From Sulfolobales archaeon (GTDB taxonomy: Archaea; Thermoproteota; Thermoprotei_A; Sulfolobales; NBVN01), in the NCBI GenBank assembly GCA_026419835.1, contig JAOAKQ010000006.1:1-48446 (forward strand): a stretch of DNA of 48,446 bases, read 5' to 3'. Positions 16,310 through 24,383 of this stretch are shown one piece after another (the first letter of the stretch is position 1; every line of letters begins with the position of its first letter). Under the pieces are notes generated by a model. The model was not told where the DNA came from, did no database searches, and saw only the letters and a program-made list of their open reading frames with translations. Made by a program: the position numbers and the translations under genes.

Positions 16310-17107
16310 GTGGTCCCCACGGATTTGAAGGTGTTAGTCCACGCGTACTGCCGCTCAAGCTACCAACTCGTTAGGTACTTGCTCGATAGAGGTCTTCAAG
16401 ACGAGCTGGAGATAGTTCCACTGAACCCGGAGAGTCTCGTGTTTCTGCGTAGAGTGGTTCCATCAGTTCCGGCGCTAGCTATCGGTAAGAGCATCGTCGC
16501 CGTAGACCCCCTAGAACCTGAGTTCGTCGAGAGCCTCCTACTAGGTAGAGATCTCAGAGCCTACGTACCCGTCGATGAAGGCGAGATAGTCGAGAGATTC
16601 GTGAAGTCAGCTAAGTCCAGTAGCTACGTAATGCTACACGCACTGCTAGGAGGTCTGAATCTCGAAGACGTAGTCGATACGGAGTTCGCTAGAGCCGCCG
16701 TAAGAACCTACTTCACCGGGCTGAGCGATGAGTACGTAAGAAGAGCTCTCCTAGCTAGAAGTAGTGAAGTAGGTGAGGAACTCAGTAAGAGTTCCGTGAG
16801 GTCCGCCGCGCACAGCTTTCTCAGAGATACGTGGGTAGCTTTCGGGAGTGTAAGAAGGGAGTTCGTCAGCTACGAAGTTCTGAAGCTGTGGCTTACTGCG
16901 AAGATCTCGCAGGGGGTAGCCTACCTACCAACCCAAAGTCTTGAGGTGAGCGAGAAGATCGGTAGGGTGCTTAGGTACCTAGAGGAGAACTACGACGCGA
17001 TCGCGAAGTCTGTAGAAGCGTACGCCTCGCTTCTTTCCTCAGATAGGGAAGTGCGTAGAGTACTCACGCAGGGAAGCAAGCCGGCCTCAACAAGTAGATT
17101 GAAGTAG
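16310..17107 (+). CDS. Uncharacterised protein with thioredoxin-like N-terminus, next to KaiC-like gene
   Basis: 265 residues, no named family recognised. The first 85 residues read as an alternating beta/alpha thioredoxin- or glutaredoxin-like unit (LKVLVHAYCRSSYQLVRYLL, then EIVPLNPES, a cis-Pro-like VPSVPALAIG strand). It has a single Cys and no CxxC. The rest (90-265) is all helical and soluble, ending in a Ser/Lys-rich tail. GTG at 16310 sits in CCGAGGTGGTC. TTG at 16322 (LKVLVHAY) is an alternative that would use that GAGGTGG as ribosome binding site. Co-directional with the KaiC-like ATPase, so a shared function is likely. Confidence 0.6.
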   Translation: MVPTDLKVLVHAYCRSSYQLVRYLLDRGLQDELEIVPLNPESLVFLRRVVPSVPALAIGKSIVAVDPLEPEFVESLLLGRDLRAYVPVDEGEIVERFVKSAKSSSYVMLHALLGGLNLEDVVDTEFARAAVRTYFTGLSDEYVRRALLARSSEVGEELSKSSVRSAAHSFLRDTWVAFGSVRREFVSYEVLKLWLTAKISQGVAYLPTQSLEVSEKIGRVLRYLEENYDAIAKSVEAYASLLSSDREVRRVLTQGSKPASTSRLK

Positions 17108-17123
17108 GTGCCTAGCTTCACTT

Positions 17124-17537
17124 CTACTGCGGAGTGCCCCTAGATCTCTCGATAGCTATCTTCAAGGCTTCCCCGAAGTAGCCTTCAGCTGGTAGTGGAG
17201 GGATGAATACGCAGTATAGCTTAAGTACTTCACTCCCAATATTCTTCATCTCGTGCCTAACTCCAGCTTTCGCAACTACCACGCTACCCTCCCCTACTTC
17301 AGAACTCCGCTCTCTATCTCCTTCCACGATCGTGCAGTGCCCCCTACCAGATACTACGAATATTACTTCATCAGATACGTGCTGGTGAAGCCCCGTACTA
17401 CTACCTGGATCTATCGTAACCCAGAGCACTGTGGCTTTATCGTAGCTACCCAGCCTAGGGTCTAGAACGACTCTTAAACTTCTCTCGTGTGGTTTAGGTA
17501 CCCTGTACTCCGGCTGTGTCTTTATGTTCACGATCAT
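17124..17537 (-). CDS. Cupin-fold metal-binding protein
   Basis: 137 residues, single-domain cupin. Motif 1 is HQHVSDEVIFVVSGRG with two His and a Glu as metal ligands; motif 2 is VVAKAGVRHEMKN with the last His. All four expected ligands are present. Such small cupins may be sugar isomerases, dioxygenases or sensors, and nothing in the sequence chooses between them. The neighbour is convergent, and the PAP2 gene upstream ends 8 bp before, so it may be the second gene of a two-gene unit. Confidence 0.8.
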   Translation of the reverse strand: MIVNIKTQPEYRVPKPHERSLRVVLDPRLGSYDKATVLWVTIDPGSSTGLHQHVSDEVIFVVSGRGHCTIVEGDRERSSEVGEGSVVVAKAGVRHEMKNIGSEVLKLYCVFIPPLPAEGYFGEALKIAIERSRGTPQ

Positions 17538-17544
17538 AGCTACA

Positions 17545-18465
17545 TCACCGCAGTACTATTCTCCGGATCGAAGTTAAATACGTACGCGCAGAACTACCGA
17601 GTTTTCTCCAGACTACCGGTGTGGATGCTAGTAGAATTCCTAGAGCGAAGTACGTGAGTAGCCTACCTCCTAGTGGAAGATCGTTCGATTGGATAACTGC
17701 GGTATACGCTACGGCGTATACAGCTGCGAGCATAGTCGCTCTCTCCTTTAGAGCGGAGTCCTTTAGAATTCTCACACTTCTTCTTAGAGCTGGTAGTGAA
17801 ACCACTAGACCCGCTCCCAGCCCTAGAATTGATGCCGAAACACCGCTCTCATATCCTAGCGCAGTGTTTCTGTAGGATATTGCGGTGCTGAGTAGAGATA
17901 GTAGTAGAAAAGCTCTCTCAAAACCTACGTACCTCAGCACAGCTCCTACCGCTAGAGCTATTGCTACCCCCACACCCACTCCAGCCACTACGTCAACGAC
18001 ACTGTGTACTCTAAGTCCTATCCTAGAGTACGCCACAGAAGCTACTACAGCCGACGATACTGCGATTAGGCAGCTGGGTCTAGCGGTAGCTGCCAGTAGG
18101 GACCAGAACGTAGACGCTACCTGCGCGTGACCGCTCGGAAACCCGGGCCCCGAGGCATGAGTTCTCCACAGTTCTGGGGGAGGTCTCGGGATATTGAAGA
18201 AGTACTTTAAGAACACGTTTAGAGAACCTGAGAGAAGTATTGAAGATAGTGCTACAACACCTAGCTCTGGATCGAGTACGTAGGCTAGAGCTAGCGTGAG
18301 CCCTACGTACACAAGCTCCTCACCCAGCGCTGAAAAAAGCTTCCAGATCGAGACGTCGTCCAGCAATACACCAACAACTAGTAAAGCCACCAGCAGTGCT
18401 GATACCGAGTAGCAGACATTCCTTAAGCACCTAAAGCTCGGGAGTGAGCACACGTACATATACAC
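17545..18465 (-). CDS. PAP2-superfamily membrane phosphatase
   Basis: 306 residues with about nine membrane segments. The three PAP2 signatures are present: KYFFNIPRP (KX6RP type), PSGHAQ and SRIGLRVHSVVDVVAG (SRX5HX3D). This is an integral lipid-phosphate or polyprenyl-phosphate phosphatase, probably recycling archaeal lipid carriers or dephosphorylating isoprenoid phosphates. The ATG at 18465 begins MYMYVC, followed by a short cytoplasmic stretch. An AT-rich AATTAATTTAAGTG just upstream is a likely promoter. The second half adds extra helices beyond the PAP2 core. Confidence 0.85.
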   Translation of the reverse strand: MYMYVCSLPSFRCLRNVCYSVSALLVALLVVGVLLDDVSIWKLFSALGEELVYVGLTLALAYVLDPELGVVALSSILLSGSLNVFLKYFFNIPRPPPELWRTHASGPGFPSGHAQVASTFWSLLAATARPSCLIAVSSAVVASVAYSRIGLRVHSVVDVVAGVGVGVAIALAVGAVLRYVGFERAFLLLSLLSTAISYRNTALGYESGVSASILGLGAGLVVSLPALRRSVRILKDSALKERATMLAAVYAVAYTAVIQSNDLPLGGRLLTYFALGILLASTPVVWRKLGSSARTYLTSIRRIVLR

Positions 18466-18702
18466 ACTTCCACTTAAATTAATTCGAATTTCTCTATCTG
18501 AGTGTTTATATGTCTCCGGAGGCCTCCCAAGATAAAGCTTAAAAACCTAGAGACTATAGAAGCACAGAAGAACAGAAGAATCTGAACGATAGAATTGAAA
18601 ATTAGAAAGCCGTTTTAAATACAAATCGAATAGTAAACGAATGTGCGCAAGATAGAACTCATCTCCATCGGGAATCTTTAAACCGACGACGAAGTTTCGA
18701 GG
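18466..18702. other. AT-rich intergenic stretch without a recognisable gene
   Basis: About 240 bp between the PAP2 gene and the methyltransferase island. It is clearly richer in A/T than neighbouring DNA and has only one CTAG. It contains the promoter of the PAP2 gene at its left end. Short coding-like stretches without starts may be decayed gene remains. I see no RNA gene. Confidence 0.4.
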
Positions 18703-18703
18703 A

Positions 18704-18865
18704 TTGTATCTCCTGGAATTACCGTCTCTTCATTTAAGTATTGCTGAAGATACTTCAAATGCGGAAGGAATGCCTGTAGTGATAGATAGTTGCCCAGAAA
18801 GAGAATTGAGGAAGGCAATTGTGGAAATATCAGAAGCTAGAAAAACTTCGGAATGCAGCTGTTGA
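18704..18865 (+). pseudogene. Short ORF or gene remnant before the DNA methyltransferase
   Basis: The frame is open from after a TAG near 18657 to TGA 18863-18865 and reads like protein: LPSLHLSIAEDTSNAEGMP, then VVIDSCPERELRKAIVEISE, then a Cys-rich tail. The only standard start in its N-terminal part is TTG 18704, preceded at once by CGAGGA. Family not recognised. It may be a 53-residue protein or the 3' end of a gene lost on the left. It has the A/T-rich codon use of the methyltransferase island. Confidence 0.3.
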
Positions 18866-18902
18866 AGAAGTGACTTATAGTTAAGTAAGGGAAGGTGGTG
18901 GA

Positions 18903-19895
18903 GTGTTGGGAATGTCCAAAAATTATATGAAGATGAGGGAAATAACCTTCAAGGACTACGAGGAATTTATAAAAACCCATAAAGAGGTAGTAGTAGAGAA
19001 TGTAAGGATTAAAATAGGAGAACCTAAGAAGATCAAAGAGTTTCAACCGAGAGACTTTAAGCTTGAAACTACGAATGTCTGGTCCTTTCCGGAGAGAGGT
19101 ACGTGGGCCACGCACCGGGGAGATTTTAGAGGAAATTGGCCACCTCAATTGGTTAGAAACATAATACTCAGATACTCAAAACCTGGTGAAACCGTTCTAG
19201 ATCAGATGTGCGGGTCGGGAACCACCTTAGTGGAGTGTAAACTTCTTGGGAGAAACGCTATCGGTGTCGACATAAACATTAACTGCATTATGCTCACACT
19301 CGATAGGCTGAACTTCGAGTACAGTCCCCCCGATCCCAACTTCCCCAAGGTTAAGATAAAGACGTACGTTGGAGATGCGAGAAACCTCGACTTAATTGAA
19401 GACGAGTCCATAGACCTCATAGCTACTCACCCACCGTACGTAAACATCATACGATACAACGAGAAGGAGAGAATACCTGGAGATCTGTCAGCAGTACGCA
19501 GTGTTGACGAGTACGTAGATGGAATGAGAGAGATAGCGAAGGAAAGCTACAGAGTATTGAAGCCGGGGAGGTTCTGCGCAATACTCGTGGGAGATATTAG
19601 GAGGAGGAGGCACCACGTTCCAGTAGCCTTCAGAACCATGCAGGCCTTTCTCGAAGCCGGCTTCATCCTCAGAGAGGATATAATAAAACATCAGTGGAAA
19701 ACTAAAACGACTAGGGAAAAGTGGGAAGGACTAACAAAAGTAGCAGATGAATGCTGGGTGGACGTAGATAGAAGTAAGAGATACTACATGGACTTCTACT
19801 TACTCGCTTACGAACACCTCTTCGTATTTAGGAAGCCAGCAAAAAACGAAGATATAGGACAGTACAAGGACAGTATGAAATGGTGGAGTAGCTGA
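18903..19895 (+). CDS. Site-specific DNA methyltransferase (N4/N6 amino type)
   Basis: 330 residues. AdoMet-binding motif DQMCGSGTTLVE at 100-111, catalytic motif THPPY at 175-179 in the place of the (D/S/N)PPY motif, and GRNAIGVDIN after motif I. The order, with AdoMet motif before catalytic motif, and the upstream TWATHRGDFRGNWPPQ segment (residues 68-82) mark a stand-alone amino-methyltransferase of DNA. The target sequence is unknown. No intact restriction endonuclease lies beside it, so it is an orphan or the remains of a restriction-modification system. GTG 18903 follows AGGTGGTG with spacing 2-5. Codons are A/T-richer than in surrounding genes, suggesting recent transfer. Confidence 0.85.
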   Translation: MLGMSKNYMKMREITFKDYEEFIKTHKEVVVENVRIKIGEPKKIKEFQPRDFKLETTNVWSFPERGTWATHRGDFRGNWPPQLVRNIILRYSKPGETVLDQMCGSGTTLVECKLLGRNAIGVDININCIMLTLDRLNFEYSPPDPNFPKVKIKTYVGDARNLDLIEDESIDLIATHPPYVNIIRYNEKERIPGDLSAVRSVDEYVDGMREIAKESYRVLKPGRFCAILVGDIRRRRHHVPVAFRTMQAFLEAGFILREDIIKHQWKTKTTREKWEGLTKVADECWVDVDRSKRYYMDFYLLAYEHLFVFRKPAKNEDIGQYKDSMKWWSS

Positions 19896-19988
19896 AAATA
19901 CTTTGCGGCAAGTAGTAACGTGCGATAATCCGCAGAAGACAAGTAGAAAACACCGCATAGACAAGGAGCTCAGTCATAGGAGTCGTCA

Positions 19989-20180
19989 TTGAACCGACAA
20001 ATCTTCTACAGCATTCCATATACCACGATCACGAGAGAGCGCGGACCGCTTACAGTAAAAGATGAAACTGAAGAAAGTTACGAACGCACTCACAGAATTA
20101 TGAAGTATTCAAACCTTGAAAGCGAGCTCGTGAACCTAATGGTCAAAGCGATGGCGTTATCTGAGAGTACTGCGCCTTGA
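19989..20180 (+). CDS. Small ORF downstream of the methyltransferase, possible remnant
   Basis: 63 residues from TTG 19989, not recognised. Charged and helical (ETEESYERTHRIMKYSNLE, then a Leu/Ala helix). The 415-bp gap between the methyltransferase and the next gene holds nothing else convincing. A preceding frame (from about 19897) encodes about 30 residues without a start. Both may be remains of a partner gene of the methyltransferase. Confidence 0.3.
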   Translation: MNRQIFYSIPYTTITRERGPLTVKDETEESYERTHRIMKYSNLESELVNLMVKAMALSESTAP

Positions 20181-20310
20181 ATATGAGTTCTTAGGGTTTT
20201 ATCTACCTACGCTAAACTACGGAACTCCCGCTTGAGTCAGTTAGTTGAGTGCTATATGTGTCTCCCGGCTTAAATGCTGAAGCTGGAGATAGAAATCGTT
20301 AGGGTCGTAG

Positions 20311-21483
20311 GTGTGGCTAGTAGCTTCGGCGGCGTACTTAGCGTTCCTATCGTTCACAGATCTGTGGTTTTTTCTCCGCCTAGCTCTAGTACTTAGAGTA
20401 GACCCGCTCACACTCGGCATAGCTAACTCCGGCTGGAGCTTCCTCTTCATACTGTCGAACCTGGTGCTCGGTAGGCTCGTTGAAGAAGGTCGAAATAAGT
20501 CCGCCGCTCTCACTTCGTCAATACTTTTATGCCTATCTACCTACATCACGATGAGCTCGGAGAACGTCGCGGCCGTGGTTTTCGCGTACTCAGTACTCCA
20601 CGCCGTCTCGACATCTCTAGGGCGGGCTGCCGCTAGCGTAACTTTGCTGGAGTACGTAGAGTTCGAGTCCTGGTCTAGGTACAACTACTTCACTAGCTAC
20701 GTTACGCTCGTAGTGAGGGGGTTTCTACTGGTAGCTGGTTACTTCAACTACCTCTCGGCGGCACTGCTTCTAGCACTAGCTCTAGCGGTATCGGTAGCTT
20801 TTTCAGCGACTCTCCCCCCGGTTCTAGTACCTCTCGAGAGAACTTTGTTTAAGCTATCTAAGAGACTAGACAGAGTCTACAGCTACGTAAGATTTACCTC
20901 AATACTCCCCGAACTCGTAGAGGATAGGCTAAGTGCTTCTAGAGCGCTGGAGCTGAGGTGGATTACCGAGAAGGACGTACCTAGCTACAGACCTCTTTTA
21001 GGAGCCTTCGCGATGGTCACGAGCTCGGACGCGCTCTTTATTCTAGTCCCTACGGTAATCTCTAGCTACGTTGGTAGTGGAGGTACGCTATTAGTCTACG
21101 GACTCTCCTCAGCAACTTCAGCGATCGCTCTAGTGGCCATCTCGAAGATCTCCAGGGGTTTGCGCATAGCTCTAGTATCAGGAATTGTGAGAGCTCTCGT
21201 AGTTCCCTCAATCTTGAGGGTATCTTCCGTAGAGCACGCAACTGCCTACATCCTATCTACAGCCGTGCTCTTCAACGTATTCAACACCTCCAATTACGAT
21301 ACCTACATAAACTCAACGGCCGGTCAGGGAGCTTTTCTCTACGGAGTGGTCGTCGAGTTGGGAAGTGCCGTTGGGTCACTAGTTGGAGGATTAGTAGCTT
21401 CATATCTCGGGATTGAGTACGTAGTGGTGTTTTCGACTGTAGGACACGTAATCGCATCTATCCTAGCTTCCTACCGTAGCTAA
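20311..21483 (+). CDS. Major-facilitator-like transporter
   Basis: 390 residues with about twelve hydrophobic segments in two halves separated by a charged loop (residues 170-220, ERTLFKLSKRLDRVYSYV). GRLVEEGRNKS after TM2 fits the MFS loop 2-3 (G-x-L-x(D/E)-x-x-G-R/K-K). The substrate is unknown. GTG at 20311 follows CGTAGGTGTGG. CTAG-rich host-like composition returns here, so this gene lies outside the AT-rich island. Confidence 0.7.
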   Translation: MWLVASAAYLAFLSFTDLWFFLRLALVLRVDPLTLGIANSGWSFLFILSNLVLGRLVEEGRNKSAALTSSILLCLSTYITMSSENVAAVVFAYSVLHAVSTSLGRAAASVTLLEYVEFESWSRYNYFTSYVTLVVRGFLLVAGYFNYLSAALLLALALAVSVAFSATLPPVLVPLERTLFKLSKRLDRVYSYVRFTSILPELVEDRLSASRALELRWITEKDVPSYRPLLGAFAMVTSSDALFILVPTVISSYVGSGGTLLVYGLSSATSAIALVAISKISRGLRIALVSGIVRALVVPSILRVSSVEHATAYILSTAVLFNVFNTSNYDTYINSTAGQGAFLYGVVVELGSAVGSLVGGLVASYLGIEYVVVFSTVGHVIASILASYRS

Positions 21484-21519
21484 CTGAGGTGTGATACTGT
21501 AGTAAGCTACCACTATTCC

Positions 21520-21774
21520 TCAGCCTCTAAGAAGAACTATCCTCAAGTACTGGTAGTCCTCTAGGTGATCCAATCCCACCAACTTAGACATCTCTTCTCC
21601 TAGGTCGGTTAGGATGAGCTCACCACGCTTCAGTAACTTCTCCACGACGTCTACCGGGATCCTATCCAGGTCGTAGACGCCCTTAGAAGAGCAGCTCGAG
21701 ATTGCTGCGTAGACGTGTCTGTACGTCGAGAAGTCCGGTATGTCTACGCGGCAGAGGTATACTTCAGCTCTCAG
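21520..21774 (-). CDS. Small hydrogenase-operon protein with CTG start
   Basis: An 84-residue frame directly after the NuoB-like gene, overlapping its stop by 11 bp. From TAG just above to the final TGA the frame contains no ATG, GTG or TTG until about codon 40, yet reads as continuous host-like coding: EVYLCRVDIPDFSTYRHVY, then SSCSSKGVYDLDRIPVDVVE, then DLGEEMSKLVGLDHLEDY and a beta-like RIVLLRG end. CTG 21772-21774 lies 7 bases after a perfect GGAGGTGG ribosome binding site. Three Cys, soluble. Family not recognised. As last gene of the operon it may be an accessory or assembly factor of the hydrogenase. Standard gene callers would miss it. Confidence 0.65.
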   Translation of the reverse strand: MRAEVYLCRVDIPDFSTYRHVYAAISSCSSKGVYDLDRIPVDVVEKLLKRGELILTDLGEEMSKLVGLDHLEDYQYLRIVLLRG

Positions 21775-22273
21775 AAGCTACCACCTCCACCTTCTTCACT
21801 TTCTGCTCAACGACACCTAGTAGCAGGAGTATCCCGTATATAATCGCCTCGGGTCTTACGGGGCAGCCGGGTACGTACACTACTCTATCTACTTCAACAC
21901 CGTTTTCTCTAAGTACTTCCTCCAGCTTCTTGAACCCCCCTATAGTTGAATAGGTGTCCCACCAGATACCCCCACTAACACCGCAGGAACCCAGCACTAG
22001 GATGAGCCTCGGTCTCGGCATAGCTCTAATAGCTCTCACTACCTTCGGTAGGGACTCCCTAGTGACTGGACCGGTGAATAGGATTAGGTCTGCGTGTCGT
22101 GGAGAACCTACGAGCTTGATGCCGAAGCGCTCGACATCGAAGTAGGGTGTTAGAGCGTCTAGAATCTCGATATCGCAGGCATTGCAGGAACCGCTGTTGA
22201 GGTGGTAGACCCAGACACTCCTCTTAATAGCTCTCAGAGCTCTAGCTAGGTTCACACTACTCACTACCAGCAC
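21764..22273 (-). CDS. [NiFe] hydrogenase small subunit, NuoB/HycG-like
   Basis: 169 residues. Carries the proximal [4Fe-4S] cluster next to the active site. The four ligands appear as GSCNACDIEI (CxxC), GSCGVSGG and PGCPVRPEA, the order of NuoB, HycG and MbhJ. The start at 22273 overlaps the ferredoxin-type gene by 17 bp. It transfers electrons between the large subunit and the NuoI-like ferredoxin subunit on the cytoplasmic side of the membrane. Confidence 0.92.
   Translation of the reverse strand: MLVVSSVNLARALRAIKRSVWVYHLNSGSCNACDIEILDALTPYFDVERFGIKLVGSPRHADLILFTGPVTRESLPKVVRAIRAMPRPRLILVLGSCGVSGGIWWDTYSTIGGFKKLEEVLRENGVEVDRVVYVPGCPVRPEAIIYGILLLLGVVEQKVKKVEVVASES
21781..21788 (-). promoter_or_regulatory. 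Ribosome binding site for the CTG-started small gene
   Basis: GGAGGTGG on the minus strand, complementary over eight bases to the expected 16S tail. It lies inside the 3' end of the NuoB-like gene and 6-7 bases before CTG 21774. This is the strongest site of its kind in the cluster. Confidence 0.5.
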
Positions 22274-22766
22274 CTACTCTAATTGATGCGGCTCTAGCAA
22301 ATCTCGTTTTTCTGCACCTAGGGCAGAGAACTACGTACTCTTCAGCTACGGGTGAAGACCTAATCACGGCCCTTAGCTCGGCTTCGGTCCAAACGAGGGA
22401 ACCGCAGCTTGAGCAGCGGACTAGTCTGTGCGCGACCCCGTACTTCAGACTCTCGAGAGAGGTTGAGGATAGCTCGAACTCCTTGGTAACTTCAATAGCT
22501 CTCGCCGGGCATACCTCAGCACACATACCGCAGAATATGCACCTACCCACGAAGTACTCGAGAACGACCTCTCTACCCGAATCGCTCCTAAGGGATAGAG
22601 CGTTTGGTGGGCAAATCTTCACGCAAGCACCGCACCCCCAGCACTTCGAAGGGTCTACGCGAACGGCACCTCTAAACTCCGGAGTCAGCAAAGGAGGTTC
22701 GTGAGGGTACTTCCTAGTAACCCTGCCAGTTCTAAAAGCTATCTCGAGTATCCTAGCGATCGACAT
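22257..22766 (-). CDS. Hydrogenase ferredoxin subunit, NuoI/HycF-like
   Basis: 169 residues with two [4Fe-4S] motifs, CWGCGACVKICPPNAL and CIFCGMCAEVCPARAI, as in NuoI, HycF/HyfH and MbhN. A C-terminal four-Cys zinc-ribbon-like unit follows (CSSCGSL ... CPRCRKTR), also seen in HycF/HyfH-type subunits. It forms the electron wire between soluble donors and the NuoB-like subunit. Starts one base after the stop of the large-subunit gene. Confidence 0.9.
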   Translation of the reverse strand: MSIARILEIAFRTGRVTRKYPHEPPLLTPEFRGAVRVDPSKCWGCGACVKICPPNALSLRSDSGREVVLEYFVGRCIFCGMCAEVCPARAIEVTKEFELSSTSLESLKYGVAHRLVRCSSCGSLVWTEAELRAVIRSSPVAEEYVVLCPRCRKTRFARAASIRVGAGSE

Positions 22767-24383
22767 TCAACCACCCCGAACTAGCTTAATAAAGCTCCTT
22801 CTACTGGACCTCACATCAACCACTAGAACTCTGTCGGTGCAGGAGAAGCACGGGTCTATACTAGCTATCGTTAGCGGTGCGTCAGCTAATGAAGTACCTC
22901 TCAGCATAGCTCTCAGAGCTGGGATATTCTGGTACGTAGGCGCTCTAACCCTCCACCTGTACGGTCTTCCAAGACCTGTAATAACGAAGTGGACGTCCTC
23001 ACCCCTGGGTGCTTCAACAGCAGCAACCGCTCTTCTTCCGGGAGGTATTTCGTATTCCTCAGAGACTATGCCGCCCCCGGGAAGCATATCGATCAGCTGC
23101 TTAATTATCTCGATGCTCTCGAATACCTCCTCCACCCTTACGAGTAGTCTAGCCAGGTTATCTCCTTCAGTATACAGAGGCACTCTGAAGGATACCTTTC
23201 TGTAGGCTAGGTACGGGTAGTCTTTTCTAATGTCTCTGTACAGACCCGAAGCCCTAGCTACAGGACCGACGACACTTAGAGCTCTCGCCTCACTCTTAGT
23301 TAGTACTCCAGTACCCACGGCTCTCGCCTTAATCTGGGGAACGGAGAGTGCGGCATCCGCTAGCTTCTTAAATTCCTCCCTTACTTGCGCCACGGTCTTC
23401 ATGGTCTTATCGATTTTATCTACGTTTAAGTCCTTCCTCACACCGCCAACTACGTTGATTCCGTACGTCTTCCTAGACCCGGTTAGGTACTCAGCTAACA
23501 CCATGACGCGCTCGCGAATTCTCCAGGTGTGCATGAACCCCGCGTCGTAACCCAGTAGGTGGGCGGCTACCCCAAGCCAGAGGAGGTGGCTGTGGAGTCT
23601 CTCTACCTCCAGCACTATGGACCTTATGAACTCAGCTCTCTCAGGTACCCCGATACCGGCAGCCTTCTCGACGGCCATAACGTAGCAGGTGGAGTGAACG
23701 AAGCCACATATACCGCATATTCTCTCCGCTAAAAACGGTATCTGCTTGTACGTGAACCTAGGAGATTCAGCGAGTTTCTCGATACCTCTGTGTACGTGGA
23801 ATCCCCTGTAGACTACGTCTACGACCTTCTCGCCCTCAACGTAGAGCTCGAAGTACTCCGGCTCGTGGAGAGCTGGGTGGTAGGGACCCACCGGAATACC
23901 GACTTCCTCGGGCAGCTCTTCCCTCACCACTCTGGGAGGCTTCTCGTCGTACCTGAACTCCTTTCTCAGCGGGTAGACGCCGTCTGGCCAGTCTTCCGGT
24001 AGAACCAGCCTCTTAGTGAGTCTTCCGCTGAGCTCTATTCCGAGGAGGTCCCGGATCTCCAGCTCACACCAATCCGCCGCTGGGACCTCCGGAAGTATGG
24101 AGGGAATGAGCGGGTCGTGCTCGGGTACTAGGACCTTCAGCACCGCGTCCACTCCGTGAGAGTCTAAGCCGAAGATGTAGTAGATCGAGTAGAATCCGGA
24201 GGTACCCCTCTCATCTACCCCGGCGCACGTCTTTAGGTAGGCCCCCGAATCGTACAGCAACTTAGCAACGGCTCTAACGGCTTCTCTAGGTACTCGAATG
24301 TAGATCTCCGATTTCCTAACGTCCTCTACAGCACCACCGAGCTTACCTACCATCTCTACGAGCGCTTCCACCCCCTTGCTCAC
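22767..24383 (-). CDS. [NiFe] hydrogenase large subunit, NuoC-NuoD fusion (HycE-like)
   Basis: 538 residues. The NuoC-like domain spans about 1-150, then the NuoD/HycE-like catalytic domain. All four nickel-binding cysteines are present: Cys223 and Cys226 in RICGIC, and Cys512 and Cys515 in DPCFSC. This is therefore a true hydrogenase and not a complex-I or Mbx-type relative that lost the metal. The NuoC-NuoD fusion is shared with HycE/HyfG and Mrp-linked group 4 enzymes. After DPCFSCTDR comes a 22-residue tail (VLVVDVRSS...), like the E. coli HycE tail removed by a maturation endopeptidase. Overlaps the NuoH-like gene by 4 bp. Confidence 0.93.
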   Translation of the reverse strand: MSKGVEALVEMVGKLGGAVEDVRKSEIYIRVPREAVRAVAKLLYDSGAYLKTCAGVDERGTSGFYSIYYIFGLDSHGVDAVLKVLVPEHDPLIPSILPEVPAADWCELEIRDLLGIELSGRLTKRLVLPEDWPDGVYPLRKEFRYDEKPPRVVREELPEEVGIPVGPYHPALHEPEYFELYVEGEKVVDVVYRGFHVHRGIEKLAESPRFTYKQIPFLAERICGICGFVHSTCYVMAVEKAAGIGVPERAEFIRSIVLEVERLHSHLLWLGVAAHLLGYDAGFMHTWRIRERVMVLAEYLTGSRKTYGINVVGGVRKDLNVDKIDKTMKTVAQVREEFKKLADAALSVPQIKARAVGTGVLTKSEARALSVVGPVARASGLYRDIRKDYPYLAYRKVSFRVPLYTEGDNLARLLVRVEEVFESIEIIKQLIDMLPGGGIVSEEYEIPPGRRAVAAVEAPRGEDVHFVITGLGRPYRWRVRAPTYQNIPALRAMLRGTSLADAPLTIASIDPCFSCTDRVLVVDVRSSRRSFIKLVRGG

